From positions 23,479-87,478 of the forward strand of contig CDMY01000303.1 in NCBI GenBank assembly GCA_001179505.1: a stretch of DNA of 64,000 nucleotides, given 5' to 3'. Below, one piece after another: positions 1 through 12,700 of the stretch; the stretch's first letter is position 1, and each line of letters begins with the position of its first letter. The DNA comes from Vitrella brassicaformis (Eukaryota > Sar > Vitrellaceae). Under the pieces are notes generated by a model that saw nothing but the letters and a program-made list of their open reading frames with translations, was not told where the DNA came from and ran no database searches. The position numbers and the translations under genes are program-made.

Positions 1-2116
1 CCCATCCCCAGCTCCTTAAGCCCCTTGCAGCCCTTGACCCACTCCTTGGCTGCCTCTGTGTCCACCTCTCTCTCAAAGGTGAGGGTGGAGAGGTTGGGCG
101 TCAGCCACGAGCGGCCCGTACGGATGCGGGCGACCTCTCGCGGGACGGCAGTGACGGTCGTGAGAGCCGGGAAACTGATGGTCTTGATGGGCGAGGGGGC
201 CAGGAGGGGGCCAGGGGTGGGGGGAGGGGTCGGCAAGATCAGCACACTCTCGAATGACAGCTCCTCCAAGGTGCCGTCGTCACCGCTCTGCGTCGAGATG
301 GCCACGCCGCCGCTCGCCTCCCTCTCCGCCGACTGATGCTGCTGCTGCTGCTGCTTCGCCGCGAGCGCCGCCCGCCCGTCGGCATGGCCCTCAGTGACGG
401 CGACCAAATGTCCTGACAGAACGCATCCACGATAGCACAGAAAGGTGAGTGAGGCATGCACTTCTGCTGCACTGGTGGGTGCGTAGACTTACCCAGACCC
501 CAGCCAGGGCGGTCGAATGGCGCGCGGACCCTCAAACGATTCAAATGCGTCATCCGCTGGCCCCACTTGTGTGCGGTGGCCAGTGGCATGGCCGCCCACA
601 TCTGACGCGCCGTCTCGTCCTTGCAGTCGATGACCAGGTGGGTGTAGTTGGCGGCCGACTGGTGGAAGAGGGCCTTGCCGAGGTGCCGTCGGAGGCGGGC
701 CAGCTCCCATGGCTGCAGGTGGGCGAACACGTTGGCCAGCTCCTCACGAGAGAGACGGCGACAGGCCTGAGATGCCAAGAGAGAGGGCATCAGCACGTCA
801 TGGATCAGTAACAAATGCTGTGTGGTGGATGGATGGATGGATGGGGTATTTGTCTGTGTTTGTCTTACCGGCTCATGGTTGACGGACGGCTTTCGCCCAC
901 TCTTGCTAACCAAACAGTAGGATGGGCCAGCAGCAGCAGCCTGATTGATATCAACCATCCCACGTGAGACCAGTCATCGCCAATAATGCGCGAGCCCTCT
1001 CTTTGTGTGTACCTTTGTTGGCTTTGCTGCAGGTGCTGCGGCAGATGGTTTGGACCCACGCGACGACTTGACCTTTTTGCATGGCAGGATGCTCTCGACC
1101 TTATCCCTCCCGCCGCCCGCCGTCTCGCCCTTGCCCTTCTTGTCCGCCCGCCGGGCTTCTTAACCGAAGACTTGGACTGAAGATAGAGAAGACCAACAGA
1201 GAGAAATGGAGTCTGATAGATTGGCTCCCTGTGTTTGTGCTGTGTTGTGTTGTGCTGTGCTGACCTGCTCGGTGTCGTTGAGTGTGTGTTCCATGGCGTC
1301 GAGTGTGCGGAAATGCTTGCCGGCGTCGGCGCACACCGTGCTCGACAAGACGCGGTACTGACGGTCAACCTCCTGAACAACACACACACACACACACACG
1401 GACGTGGATGGAGAGAGGAAAGTGCGTTAGTGTGTGTGGTGTCGCTGTCACTCACGCTAATGCGCTCTTGCTGTTCCCGCGATTGGGGCTCGGGGGCGGC
1501 CTTGATCAACTCATCCACCCTACGAAACTGATGGCATCAACACACAACACCACGTCATGTGTGCAGGAGTTCATCGAGGTGCGCCTCCACCTTGGCAAGA
1601 AGCTTAACCAAAGCGTCCTCCGGATCGACCTCAGCGACATCCTGAATGACCCACACAGCCAGGACAACACCACACAGAAATGCAACCAACACCTATTCGC
1701 GGCCCTCTGCGCCCCTCAGACACCCACCTCCATCTCCTCGACGTCACCGCCGCGGCCGCTACGCCCGCCAAGCCGACCCCCACCGGCAGATGCAGATCCA
1801 GATGCCGACGCCGGGGCTCGACGACCAGACGCAGACGGGGCACCTGAAAGAATGATTGAACGGATGGGAACACACAATCCATAGGATCGGACCCACTCGT
1901 TGTTTCGGCTGGGCGTGTCATGGGTATTGGTACCTTCGCCTTCTTCCGCTTTAGCAGAGACTTTGGCACCGACTTGGTTGCGATCTCTACTTTGCGTTCC
2001 TTCTTCTCGGGGTGCTGGGGTGCGTCCTCGGCCTCCTTCTGCTGCTTCTGCTTCTGCTTCTGCTCCGCCGGCCGAGAGAGCGGTCGACCGGTGGCAAATG
2101 GTGGCAGGTTCTCCAT
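1..2116 (-). CDS. F-box-like nuclear protein, 3' part off the left edge
   Basis: I do not recognise a named orthologue. The start is the ATG at 2116 (MENLPPFATGRPL). The N-terminus is Gln/Lys-rich with basic clusters such as KSLLKRKKAK, which look like nuclear localisation signals. Approximate exons are 2116-1897, 1843-1728, 1641-1591, 1527-1456, 1372-1265, 1176-1013, ~930-870, ~764-493 and 412 to beyond position 1. The first five join in phase. The frame of the sixth (1176-1013, Lys/Arg-rich) does not fit its neighbours cleanly, so a further intron or an error is likely there. The exon at 764-493 encodes an F-box-like helical segment (LSREELANVFAHLQPWELARL) and the last exon continues with a leucine-spaced segment resembling the start of an LRR-like fold. 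Such proteins usually act as substrate adaptors of SCF ubiquitin ligases; that role is inferred here only from the weak motif. Confidence 0.55.
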
Positions 2117-2563
2117 CGTGGCGCCGTGGTGGTGGTGGCGGTGGTAGTGGTGGTGTCTGCTGAGCGAGGGGGAGGGCTGCAGTGGCGGGAAGGACGAGAT
2201 CCGTACCAACCTGACGGCACACACCCACGGAGGCACAGCAGATGGAGGCAATGCACGTGTGTGGATGTTGAGACATGTGCGCAATCAACTGTTTCCCTCG
2301 TGCCCTCGGTGTGTACCTTGGTCTGCAGCACTCGGAGACCTGACGGAGCGGAGATCGGCACGAGATGCGCCGATGGATGTGCAACTGCCTCACACCCACA
2401 CACACAGAGAGGGAGGGGAGGGGAAAGGCCGGATGATGCCGTGCGATGCTGTGGGCGGATGGAGCCTCTCTGTCTGTCTCTCTCTCTGCCTTTCTGTCCG
2501 CCTTCCTAGGCAGATCTGGCAGCTCTTTGTGAGGGAGTGCCCACGCACCTCTACGTGGGCGAT
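2117..2563. promoter_or_regulatory. Divergent intergenic interval
   Basis: This stretch lies between the start of the leftmost minus-strand gene and the possible plus-strand start at 2564. It holds (CA)n and TCTG-rich microsatellite sequence and no exon I can support. If the plus-strand gene is real, this is a shared promoter of the size seen elsewhere in the window. Confidence 0.3.
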
Positions 2564-3983
2564 ATGGCAGACCAGCGCACCTCTATCACTGCCCCAACGC
2601 TAAGACGCTCACGGAAGGCGCGTCAAATCTCAAATCCGCCTCTCTCCGACTCGATCGCGCAAATTTCCGTTCGTCGAAAGAAGAGGTCCGCACCTGCACA
2701 CCGACAACGGCGGCAAGAAGGCGCATTTGGTCAAGCACAACCGCACAGGCAGACAGCAGCGACGCACCTGATCTGACGACGCTGTGTGTGCAGCGGAGGG
2801 GACACCACAAGCGCCGTTCGTCCACTGGCCTGGCCGCACCACCGACGCAAGCAGCAGATGACCAACAAGCCCTGATCAACGATGTGGGCAACTGAGAGAT
2901 TTCGGCGAGCGCGCCAGACGGCGCATGAGAGTGCATTATGCGGCTGCTGTCCATGGGATGCCATCGGCGAAGTGCCTTGGCGGCCACCGCGGCTGACCGC
3001 CACTGCATCAGAGGAGCAAGACCTCAGGGACCCTCTTACACGGCCGCTGTCCATCGACGTCTTCAGTCAGTTGACTTGGCTGGAGAGACCGGCGAGCCCC
3101 CGGGCGGCAAGGGCGGTGCTGCAGTAATGAGCTAGCCGTGTCTGAGAGGCCAACGGGACGCCGTGTGGGTCACCAGACGAGAGGGATGAGCGGAGCAAAT
3201 GAGCACACTGTCAGGTGAGCGAAGAAGGTAAAGTGAGAAGGTGAGCCATCAATCCACAGCATCAGTCACATCTCACGGCATCCTCGGTGTCTGACTGTGT
3301 CCGGGAGGATTGGACGGGAGCGAGATCTGCTCATTTGCGAGCCTAGCTCGCAGACGGAAGGAAAGGATTGTCGAGACCTTTTGTGTTGTTTGTGTTCAAC
3401 AGGGAGTTTAGGAATTGGCGTGGGTGTGGCGATCTGAAAGGGGGAGCGGTGATCCGACGCTTTGTTGACTTGCACGGCTTCTGAAGGCTCTAAGGCCTCA
3501 GCGCTTTTTCGGTAAGGGGGAGCCCATCAGAGCCGCACGCACACGCACCTGTGGCTGTGGTGCTGCGGTGCGTCGCTTCCCTTATCAGCAGAGTGTGTGT
3601 GAGTGCGCCATCGGCCGGAGTCGAGAGAGAGGAGCCGCCAGCCGCACGTCCAGCGGTCTTTTTGCCGAGCAGATCTGTGCTTGTTCCGTGGGTCAGCTGC
3701 GCAACACAACACAGCACTGCACTGTGACTGCAGCGGCCATTGGAAAGACACGTCTCCTTTTCCTGTGTGCGGTTTCTTTCAGGTTGCGGCCAATTTGGTT
3801 GCGGCTGCACACGACAAGGCAAGGTCAGAGCTGGATGGCAAGCTCAAAGATATCGACCGCTGCAAAAAGCCAGATGGTCCATCAGAAAGCCATCTTTCTG
3901 CACAGAAAAGACAGCTCTATGCCACAGCAAGACAGCTTTCTGCACAGAAAGACGGCTTTCTCGAGGTCCAGACAGCTCGCTGA
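2564..3983 (+). CDS. Possible small multi-exon gene of unknown function
   Basis: This is a weak call. A first exon could start at the ATG at 2564 (MADQRTSITAPTLRRSR), basic and Ser/Arg-rich, with possible donors near 2686 or 2729. The best-supported piece is the last exon: an acceptor with a pyrimidine tract ending ttctttcag near 3781, then an open frame beginning VAANLVAAAHDKARSELDGK, strongly helical and charged, ending in TGA at 3983. Segments at 2791-2890 and 3470-3720 may be internal exons, but I could not join them in a consistent phase. The position fills the one place where strict strand alternation of genes would otherwise break, which is indirect support. The last exon contains a cluster of short self-complementary units (see findings). 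It could instead be a non-coding transcript. Confidence 0.3.
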
Positions 3984-5144
3984 GGCAGAAAGACATCTTT
4001 GGGGCGACTGAAGTCATCAAGCGACTGAGAGCCATTCAGCAGTCACGTGATGATAATGTAGATATTGGCTTGCATGTGTGAGAGTCTGAGTGACTGTCTG
4101 AGTGACTGTCTGTCTGTCTGGTCTGGTGTGCCATGGATGGATGGTGTGAATGGACGGCTTGCAGAGACCCTCGATGGCCAGTTGACGCTTCAATGCATGT
4201 CTGTGTGCGTGTGAGTGGGGAGCGTCGAAGCAGCTGGACATGTAGCTCAGCGGCTGATGCCTCGAGAGACAGGCAGCCGTCAGACTGATCAGCGTGCTGC
4301 AAGTGGTGAATCAGTGAGTATTGATCAGCGATCAGTGCATGTCATCTGTTCATTCATTCGTTCTGCTTGTGGTGTGAAAGCCCTGGACTGTTGGAGCAAA
4401 TGTGTAGCATTCATTGTCAATGATTCATGGAGAGGCTGTGGCAAGCCCAGGAGAGTAGCATCAGTGCAGGCTGCACGCATGTGTTGCTTGGTTGTCATGT
4501 GGCGTGCTTGATTAATGCAGACTGCAGGCTGCTGCCCTCATTCAATCACTTCCTGGCCATTCTCGAGTCTGTTTGAATGAGAAGGAGTCTGTTTCTCCTA
4601 AGAACGTGTTTCACCGGCAGAAAAACTTCCACATGGAGAGCGATTCCTTCACCTATCGAAAAGTTCGCTCGGCGAGTTTGATGGTGAAGACCAACAGTGA
4701 TTGTGTGACGTTGCATATTGAACGAAATGACTGGGCTCACATCCATTCATTCGATTGATTGACACAGAAGACATCTCGCAGAGCCGACAGATGGATGGAT
4801 GGATCAATGAATGAGTGGACAGACACACACTAGCCGCCTCCCCCCCTCCCTCCCTCCCTCCCTGCCTACCTGCACAACTAAGAGCCACGCCTGTCGACCT
4901 GTCTGTCACCTGGCTGCCCTCAAGCTGCGGAGTCTCCGTCTACCTCTCATACAGACAGACAGACAGACACGCCGTTGGCCCCATCCCCCCTCTCTCCCTT
5001 GCAATGAGTGCAAGTCAGTCAGCACGTATGTATGTATGTATCTACAGCACACGCTACATCAACCATCAGCCAGATCATTGCGGCTCGCTTCGGCTCCGCT
5101 CAGCTACACATCGATCTGGAGAGAGATGCGGCGCCCCTCTATCA
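3984..5144. other. Convergent intergenic region, no gene seen
   Basis: Between the possible plus-strand stop at 3983 and the CAF-1 p60 stop at 5145 I see only TCTG, GGAT, CAGA and GTAT microsatellites and short frames without splice support. One less repetitive patch (about 4555-4720) has a short plus-strand frame starting MNEKESVSPKN, but nothing around it suggests a gene. Confidence 0.5.
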
Positions 5145-8100
5145 CTAGTTAGTCGCCTCTTCTGCCCCTCCCCCTCCCTCTCGCTCTCGCTCTCGCTCCA
5201 CGGCCATCTCCGCCTGATCAGCCCCGCCCTCCTGCACCACAGCCATGTCGACGTCGCCGTCGCCACCCTTCTGCCCCTCGCCCTGCTGTTGCTGAGGATC
5301 CAGCCCACAGAGAAGTGTCGGCACAATGCGGCGCTTGGGCTGCTTGCCGTCGGTCTGCTGCTGGGGGGCAACGGCGTCGATGGCCATCTGCTGCTGCTGC
5401 TCCTGCTGCTGCTGGTTGGTGGTGTTGGTGTTGGTGTTGTTGGTCGCTTTGTGTTTGTTGGGTTGCTTGCCTGGCTGCGGCCCCTTGAGGGGAGGGGTCT
5501 TGGAGAAGGCGCCGATGGGCGGAACTGGTCAGCCACACACATGGAAGAAACGGATGGTGATTCGGGAGGGCTATGAGGGCTCAGTTGTGTTGTATGAGTG
5601 ACCACATGGTGGAGTGGATGTGTCAATCAACGTGTGAATGTGTGTGTCTATGTGAATGTCACCCACGCACCCACCCGATGTGAGGACCTCTCCGAGCTCG
5701 CCCTCCTCGAAATACACGTAGCTAACGTACCTGCACCGAAAGGACAGACAGATCCGAGTGTACTTCTCTTACTTGATGGACTGACTCATCCATGGTTCGT
5801 TCCCCCACCCACTTACCCATCGCTAGATGACACGGCGAGCACTCGACCGTCACTCGACCTGACCAGCAATCGACAGACAGACAGATGCGTACGTACGTGC
5901 ATGGCGCAACGAACGATCCAGTTGGTTGACGGTGCGGTGTCTGTCTGTCCTGCTCACCAGGCCGCGTCAGTGAGGCCCATCCAGTGGTGGCCGCGGACAA
6001 ACGCTATGGGAATCGTCCGCTGCACACACACATTTCATTCAGAAAAGAGCGAGTGATTGAGTGAGTGACGGACAAACGGACAAACACCTGTCCGTGTGTG
6101 TGGTGGTGAACCACCCAAATCTGTCTGTCTCCCTGTCTTCTCTGGGCGACTCACCTCACCTACCTCTGTGTTGTAGATGTAGACATTGCCGGTGATGTTG
6201 ATGACGGCGAAGACGTACATGGGCGGCCCCACGTAGCCCCCGTCGCCCTCCACCACCGTCCACTTGCCCCTCTCGCCCATCCCGCCCTTGACCCCCTCGA
6301 CACCACCCCCACTGCCACTGCCGGCAGCCATGCTAATGCGCGGAGAGCTCCCGCCACCCATGTCAGGCAGCTCAGCCAGCACCTTGCCCACGTACTGCGA
6401 TATGTCACCGCCATCCGCCCCCGCCCCCGCCATCTCGTTCTCCTTGTCTTTGTCTTGCCCTTGCTTCTCGCCGCCTGCATTGCCCTCGCCGTCTTTTCCC
6501 TCGGCTTGCATTGCCTGTGCGAGTGAGGGGCTGTACGTGGGCAGCGTGTGGTCGGGGGGATACGCCCAAGACGGCATGTGCGTCACGGCTGGAGGGGCGG
6601 GTGCAGCCGCTGCCGCTGCTGCTGCCGCTGCAGACGAGGATGAGGATGAGGCCGCCTCTGCGTCGCATTTCTTGGCGGCGACCTTGGCGCTCTTGAAGGT
6701 CAGGGGGCAGAAGCGGATGCCTACCGCGGCGGAGTCGGGCAGAGGGATGCACAGAGAGGGCCTGCAGATACACACACACCCATAGGCAGCCAGGCACAGA
6801 GCAAAGTGCATGATACCCTATCTCTGCATGCGCATCGACCTGCCGAGCCATTCATTCATTGTTGGTCGCGTACCGTTTCATCTGCCCCCGATGAAACACG
6901 AGCGTGGCGGGAAGCGCCTTGGTGTCCTTGAGCACGGCACCGGCCCCCTTGTCGCCATCGCTGACCTCCATCGCCTCACCACCGTCGGGCACATCAACAG
7001 ACATACTGTTGTTGCCGGCCTTGGCCTTGGCCTCGTCCGTCTGGCCGTCGGCTGGTGCAGCGGCTGCTGCTGCTACTGCTGCTTGTGAGGGTGAGGGTGA
7101 GGGCGCCCTGGCACTGCCCTTCTTGCCCTGCTTCTTCTTCTTGTCATTGTTGGTCTTCTTTTTTGCCGGTTTGCGGGCCTCCTCCATCCGCCGCTGGAAG
7201 CGCTCGGCGTTGTGGGCCATCAACTCACGGCCCGACGGCATGTTGCTCAGGGAATACTGACCTGAGCAAAGCCAGAGACAGAGAGAGAGAGAGAGAGAGA
7301 CGGCAGTACGGTGCTTAAGTGAAGGGATGGATGGCTGCGTGTGTGGTGCGAGGGAGGCGGTGCGGTCCTCCCTACCGCTTGGAGTGAGGAAGAAGGAGCC
7401 GTCGGGGGACCAGTCTGGGCGACGAACGAGCCTGATGCATGCACAGGCAGACATGCACAAAACAAACGGATGGGTACGCTACGCTATGCGACACACAACC
7501 TTCTTCATGCAGCTAGCTGATGGCATGTGATGTGTAGTGGGTGCAATTGCAATTCTTACGAGGGGCATGCGGATGAGCTGAGGAAGAGGTTGACCTGCTT
7601 GGTGCGGGCGGCCTCCTCGTCCTCACACTCGTCCTCGTTGTCCTCGTCGTCATCCTCACTCTACAACCACCCAACCACCCAGCAATTACACATCAACGAA
7701 CGAATCGGTCAGTAACTCAGGGATGTGGGCAGAAGTGTGTGTGCTGTGACACGGTCACACGGATGGGGCCATACGTACCGTTCTCTTTTTCTTCATCCTG
7801 TTGTTCTCAGGGTCGGTGCCATCGAGCGACACCTTGGCCTTGCCTAGCCTCTCCTGGACACAACAACACAACACACAACACACCACTACGTATGCCACAC
7901 CATCACCATGAACAACACCATCCTAAGCACAGGCGGGAGGGAGGGAGGGGGGAGAGGGGGCCTACGATTGCTGTGCTGCGGAACTTCCTTTTGTCCTTGA
8001 GTTTGGTCCAGACTTTGACACTGCACCCCATCCATGTGTCCATCCATCCATCCACCAGACAAGTGCAGGCAGACAGACAGACAGACAGACGTGACCGGCG

Positions 8101-9262
8101 GTTCGGTTGGTAGGTACTTGAGGGCGTTTCGTGTCTGTGGGTATGGTGTGGCGCACATGTGTGCTCGCGTACGTACGTTTTGTCCGAGCTTTGCGTGACC
8201 AGGAATTGGCTGTGTGGGTCCCACGTGACGCCCATGACCGTCTCGTTGTGGTCCGACAGCGTAACAACCGCCCGGGCTGACCACACACAACACACACATC
8301 ACACTCGCGTATCCATCCATCCATCCATCCGTCGCTGTGCATCCATCGCACCACCGTCAACGACATCCACGACGAAGGTCTGGCTCGGAGTCCCATCGCA
8401 CCCCACAGCTATGTACCGGCCGCACGGACTCCACGCCAGACACCACGCCATGGCGTTCGTCCTGATGGATTGATAGATGGGCAACACGCGCACGGCACGG
8501 CACGCACACGCCTGTCCGTCCGTCACGTCCACTGTCTGTCTGTCGCTCTCGTGTAGTGTGTGTGCGTGTGAGTGACCTGAAGGTCCCGCTCTCTTTCCAG
8601 TACTCGTCGAAATCGTAGACGGCATCCTCGCCGAACGCTGCACGGTACTCGCTCCGCTTCCGCTGCTGCCAAAACACCACAGTACCATCTGACACACACA
8701 CACACACACACACGACACTCACACACACGACGCTCACACACAAACACAAACACACGTCACATGGATGCGATGCACCCACGCACATTCACGGACGGGGGCA
8801 GGGCAGGTGTGTGTGAGCTTGCCTGATCCCGCCGATGCAAGTGTGGATCCGTCGGGTGACCATCTGACGGTGTTGATGTCCTTGCCCTGCTCGTGGCGCG
8901 ACAGCTTGGCCAGTATCTTGACTGGCGGGTCCTCATCGCCACCCAGCACCTCCCAGATCTGCGCACATCGGCACACGGATAACAACACACGCAGATAGAT
9001 CCACAGACAGATGGATGCGTGTGTGTCCATCCGCCATCCGCACGGTGCAGCCAGCCACGTAGAGTACGTGTATGTCATTGTCGGCTCCGCATGTGGCGAG
9101 TCGTCTGCTGCCGTACTGGAAGTCGAGCGATGCCACCCGCTCCGCTGACCCCCTGGGAGCCTGGTCCTTGCCGCCCTTCTTGTCGGGCTTGGTGCTGCTG
9201 CCGGGCCGCTCCTTCTTGAACGCCTCACTGTGGTACAACACCTCAGGCGTCCTCACCCGCAT
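5145..9262 (-). CDS. CHAF1B: Chromatin assembly factor 1 subunit p60 (CHAF1B/Cac2/FAS2-type WD40 protein)
   Basis: This is the WD40 subunit of CAF-1, the chaperone that deposits H3-H4 onto replicating DNA in the nucleus. The N-terminus runs MRVRTPEVLYHSEAF then VASLDFQ, like the family start. Family-typical blocks follow in order: HEQGKDINTVRWSPDGS, SAGSDGTVVFW, HNETVMGVTWDPHSQFLVTQSSDKT, SVKVWTKLKDKRK, RRPDWSPDGSFFLTPSG, GIRFCPLTFK, YVFAVINITGNVYIYNTE, AAWSSDGRVLAVSSSDGYVS and YFEEGELG. Exons are about 9262-9044, 8958-8823, 8688-8577, 8461-8355, 8276-8177, 8020-7966, 7853-7779, 7660-7560, 7431-7376, 7256-6874, 6761-6164, 6019-5958, 5858-5817, 5730-5675 and 5524-5145. Acidic, poly-Ser/Ala and Lys-rich inserts lengthen it. 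The C-terminus has PKRRIVPTLL, like the Asf1-binding B-domain motif. The start is the first ATG, facing another gene across 441 bp. Confidence 0.9.
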
Positions 9263-9703
9263 GGCTGCTGCCAAACTTTGACGCTACTCAATTTGACCTA
9301 CACAAACCGCTCTCCATCATCTCGCGAGAAGGACACCGCAGAGCCGTTTGTGTAGGCGTAAGATCTAACAAGCGGGCGGAAAGAGCGGAACTTTTGGCCC
9401 TCGAAACACTTTCTCACCCGAGGCGCGCTGTGTAAACGGAAAAACGGAGAAAGCCGAGGAATGGTAGAGAGACAGAACAGACAAGGCGTCGTGCAAGGCA
9501 TACACACAAGTCCATTTCTTTCTGCTTCAGGCATTTTTCGGCGTGCCCGAGCACTCCGTTGAGGAACAAGGTGGGTGAAGGCACTACGCGAGGGGCTGAG
9601 CACACCAACGCACATGCATCACATCGCTTCAGCACACATGCATGTGACTGTGCTACATATGTATATATTCATGTGTTTGTCGGTAGCGGTAGTCGGCCAG
9701 GCC
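9263..9703. promoter_or_regulatory. Bidirectional promoter region
   Basis: This 441-bp interval separates the start codons of the CAF-1 p60 gene (minus) and the gene starting at 9704 (plus). It is less repetitive than the introns and contains no exon-like frame. I see no named promoter element. Confidence 0.45.
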
Positions 9704-12700
9704 ATGTCGGGCGTCTCCGGTTCCCGCCCGCCCCCATCGTCGTCATCGTCAGCCCACCCCCTTGTGTCGAGCGAGGTGGTCATGTTCCTGCTGTATGTGG
9801 ACCAGATCAAGCTCCTCGAGCATTTCCCCTTACTCACGTGGCACTGCGTCTGCAGGTGGTATGTAGGTGAGTGGGTACGGAAGGGAACACCACACAGCAC
9901 AGCCGTCGTGAGTCAGTCAATGGACGGGTGGATAGATGGACGGCTGTGTGCGTGTCTGTGTTGTGTGTGTCTGTGTTGTGTGTGTGGTCAGATTCTGCGC
10001 ATGAGGTGTCTCGTGAGTTCACCTTTGAGCGCGACATCGTCGAGTTGGGATTCTGCAGCTTCCTCGTCATTCCTGTCAAACGGGTACGTAGCACAGAATG
10101 GCATGCATCAAACACGGACACACAATGGCATCCATCCATCCCACACACACATGCATGTCTATGTCTTATGTCATATATATGTCCTTCCTGCTTTTCGTTC
10201 CTCTCAGCTGCCGACCGGCAAAATCCTCTCGCGGAAAGTGTCGCTCACCCTTTCATTCGTCAGGCGATCGATGGGGAACGAAAATCGCCCGCACTCAACT
10301 AACTACGTGCCTCCGCAATCGGTGTTGTTCTATCTGTGTGCCCATTTAGGCAAATGGTGAGCACATTGCCGTGGCCTTCCTCGACCTCAAGGACTTCGGA
10401 TGCACAGAAAAGTTCAAACGCTGCACAGGTGAGGTGGGCAGAAGATGGAATACGTCATGTCCGAAACCACGAAGCCACCCACTGTCTCCCTCCCTCCCGC
10501 TGTGTGTCCGTTGCTTGCTCTCGTCGGTTCCAGTTGAGCTCAAGAACCAGGCGGGCGTCTTCGCCGTTGTCCAGGTAGGTATGCATACCATCCGCAAACA
10601 CAATGAGTGATACATAGACAGACAAACTGGAGCCACATCCATCCTTCCACACGACCTTTCTTGTCCTCTTCCTCCCTGCCTTATTCACGCACCAGTTGTA
10701 TTCGGCATCCCAGAAGCGTTGGGAGGGCTCGCCGGTGCAGCGGCCCCCCGACCCGTCCAAAGGCGCCTTCGTGTCGCCCGAGCGAGACGCACAGGCCGAC
10801 TACCTCTTCCAACACATCACAGGGGGAGGCGGCCCGCCACCACCGGGGGCTGCTGAGACGAGGGCAGGGACAGAGGCGAGGGATCAAGTGCAGCGGACGG
10901 ACCACGGTCAGTCAGGGAATCGACCCACTTACACCCTCGTTGGCTGAGGCTTTACCTGCCATGTGTTTTTCGTGGTTGTGGTTGTGTAGATGAGCCTTCC
11001 ATTTCTGGACCAGGGGAAAGACGCACCGGTGTGTGTGTGTTTTCTGTGATGGCTATAGCGCCTACTGATATGTGTGCGAGCTGGGAAACCACCCTCTTTT
11101 ATGTGTGTGTGTGTGTGTGTGGATCAGGTCGGCCAATGCCTGTGGGACGGCGCAACAACAAGAAAGATGCGCCAGTGAGGGGCACATCGCAGGCATCCCC
11201 AGCATCGGCAGCAGCAGCAGGAGCAGGAGTACCATCAGCTGCAGGAGGGGGCAGAGACGATAGACGGATAAGGCAAGGACAAAGAGCACGAGATGACAGT
11301 GATCAGATCAGATCACACCACTCCGTATTGAATGCATGCCTTTGTGTGTCCGTGTCCGCGATCAGCATGAGTTCAGCCGACCAGCTGCTGTCCGAGATCC
11401 TCCGAGAGGAAGCCGTTGCTTCCGCTGCTGCCGCTGCTGGTGGTGGGAGCCACTCATCCGACCAGCCAAGTAACAGATGCAGACACAGAGGCACACGTGT
11501 GCCTATCCTATCCTCCTTTGCTCCACAGTGAGCGCCCCTGCAGGTGCATCTGGTGCTGATGGCCCTTCTGGAGCCACTGCGGCACCGCCACCTCAACACG
11601 CGGACGACGAGGCAGCAGGCGGCAGTATAGAGCAGAAGAAGCAGGAGGAGCATCGGCCTGCTGCTGCCAGTGAGAGAAGCGGGGAGCCGTCGGCACCACC
11701 TTCCGTCAGCGAAGACCCGCTAAGTACGTACGCCATCGTGTCGGCTGGTTGATGGGATGGCTACATATGATACGTAGTTGCATTCCCTCAGCACAAGATG
11801 TGAACGTCTCTCTCTCTCTTCCTCTCTCTCTCTCTCTCTCCCTGTGTGTGTGTGTGTCGTCAGGTTTGATAGACAAGCTGCTGCAGGGTGAGGCCATCCA
11901 CATCGAGGGCTCGCCGGCCAGCTCACACCGCAACACAGGGGATGATGACTTGCACCACACGTGAGACACCACACCCGAACCGAGACACTTACTTCACGCA
12001 GAGAGAAAGAGACGCCACGCCCAGCTCCTCGTCTCTTTCTCGCCTGTTTAGTGTGCAGGCTCCCGACCATAGAATGGCCGGGCAGCAGGGAGGGAGGGGG
12101 GGTGGGGCTGGGGATGGGGAAGGGGGCGAGGAAGGGGCCGCAGTGGATGAGCAGCGAGGCGAAAGGTACCTCATACAGCGCCTCTCGTTAGACTCAGAAG
12201 GTGCGACCCCTCGACCGACGAATCAATCGATCGGCTCTGTACTCTGAGCTGCGTCATGTGTTGGCATCTTTTCTGCAGGGATGGGATTGCGGCTGCGAGA
12301 GGAGGAGATCCACGCTCAGGCTCCTGTGCCACCGACGCAGCCCGAACCCACCACCAAGCCACCTTTACAGCCATCACAGCAGCCACTCCCTCTCGCCGTC
12401 CACCCACCCTCAACACACGAAACAGCGGTGGCACCCCCACCATCGTATCCGGCCTACCCCTACTCTCCCGCCCTCGTATCTGCCGCCCCTCTGGTGGCCA
12501 TCACGCCGCCCTCACCCTCAGCGCCCCTGTCTCACCCCGTCCAGCCATATCGGAGCATCACTGACGTGCGGGCAGTGCCAGTGGTGCCACTCTCAACGCA
12601 ATTCCAGCAGCAGCAACAGCAGCAGCAGCAGCAGCAGGATCGCATTTTCAAAGTGGTTGAGAGGCCTGTCGGCCCAGCTGACAGACAGAGAGTGCGGGAG

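Noticed and set aside
4236-4275. TGTAGCTCAGCGGC resembling the 5' part of a tRNA
   Set aside because: No matching acceptor stem, anticodon stem or T-loop consensus in the next 60 bases.
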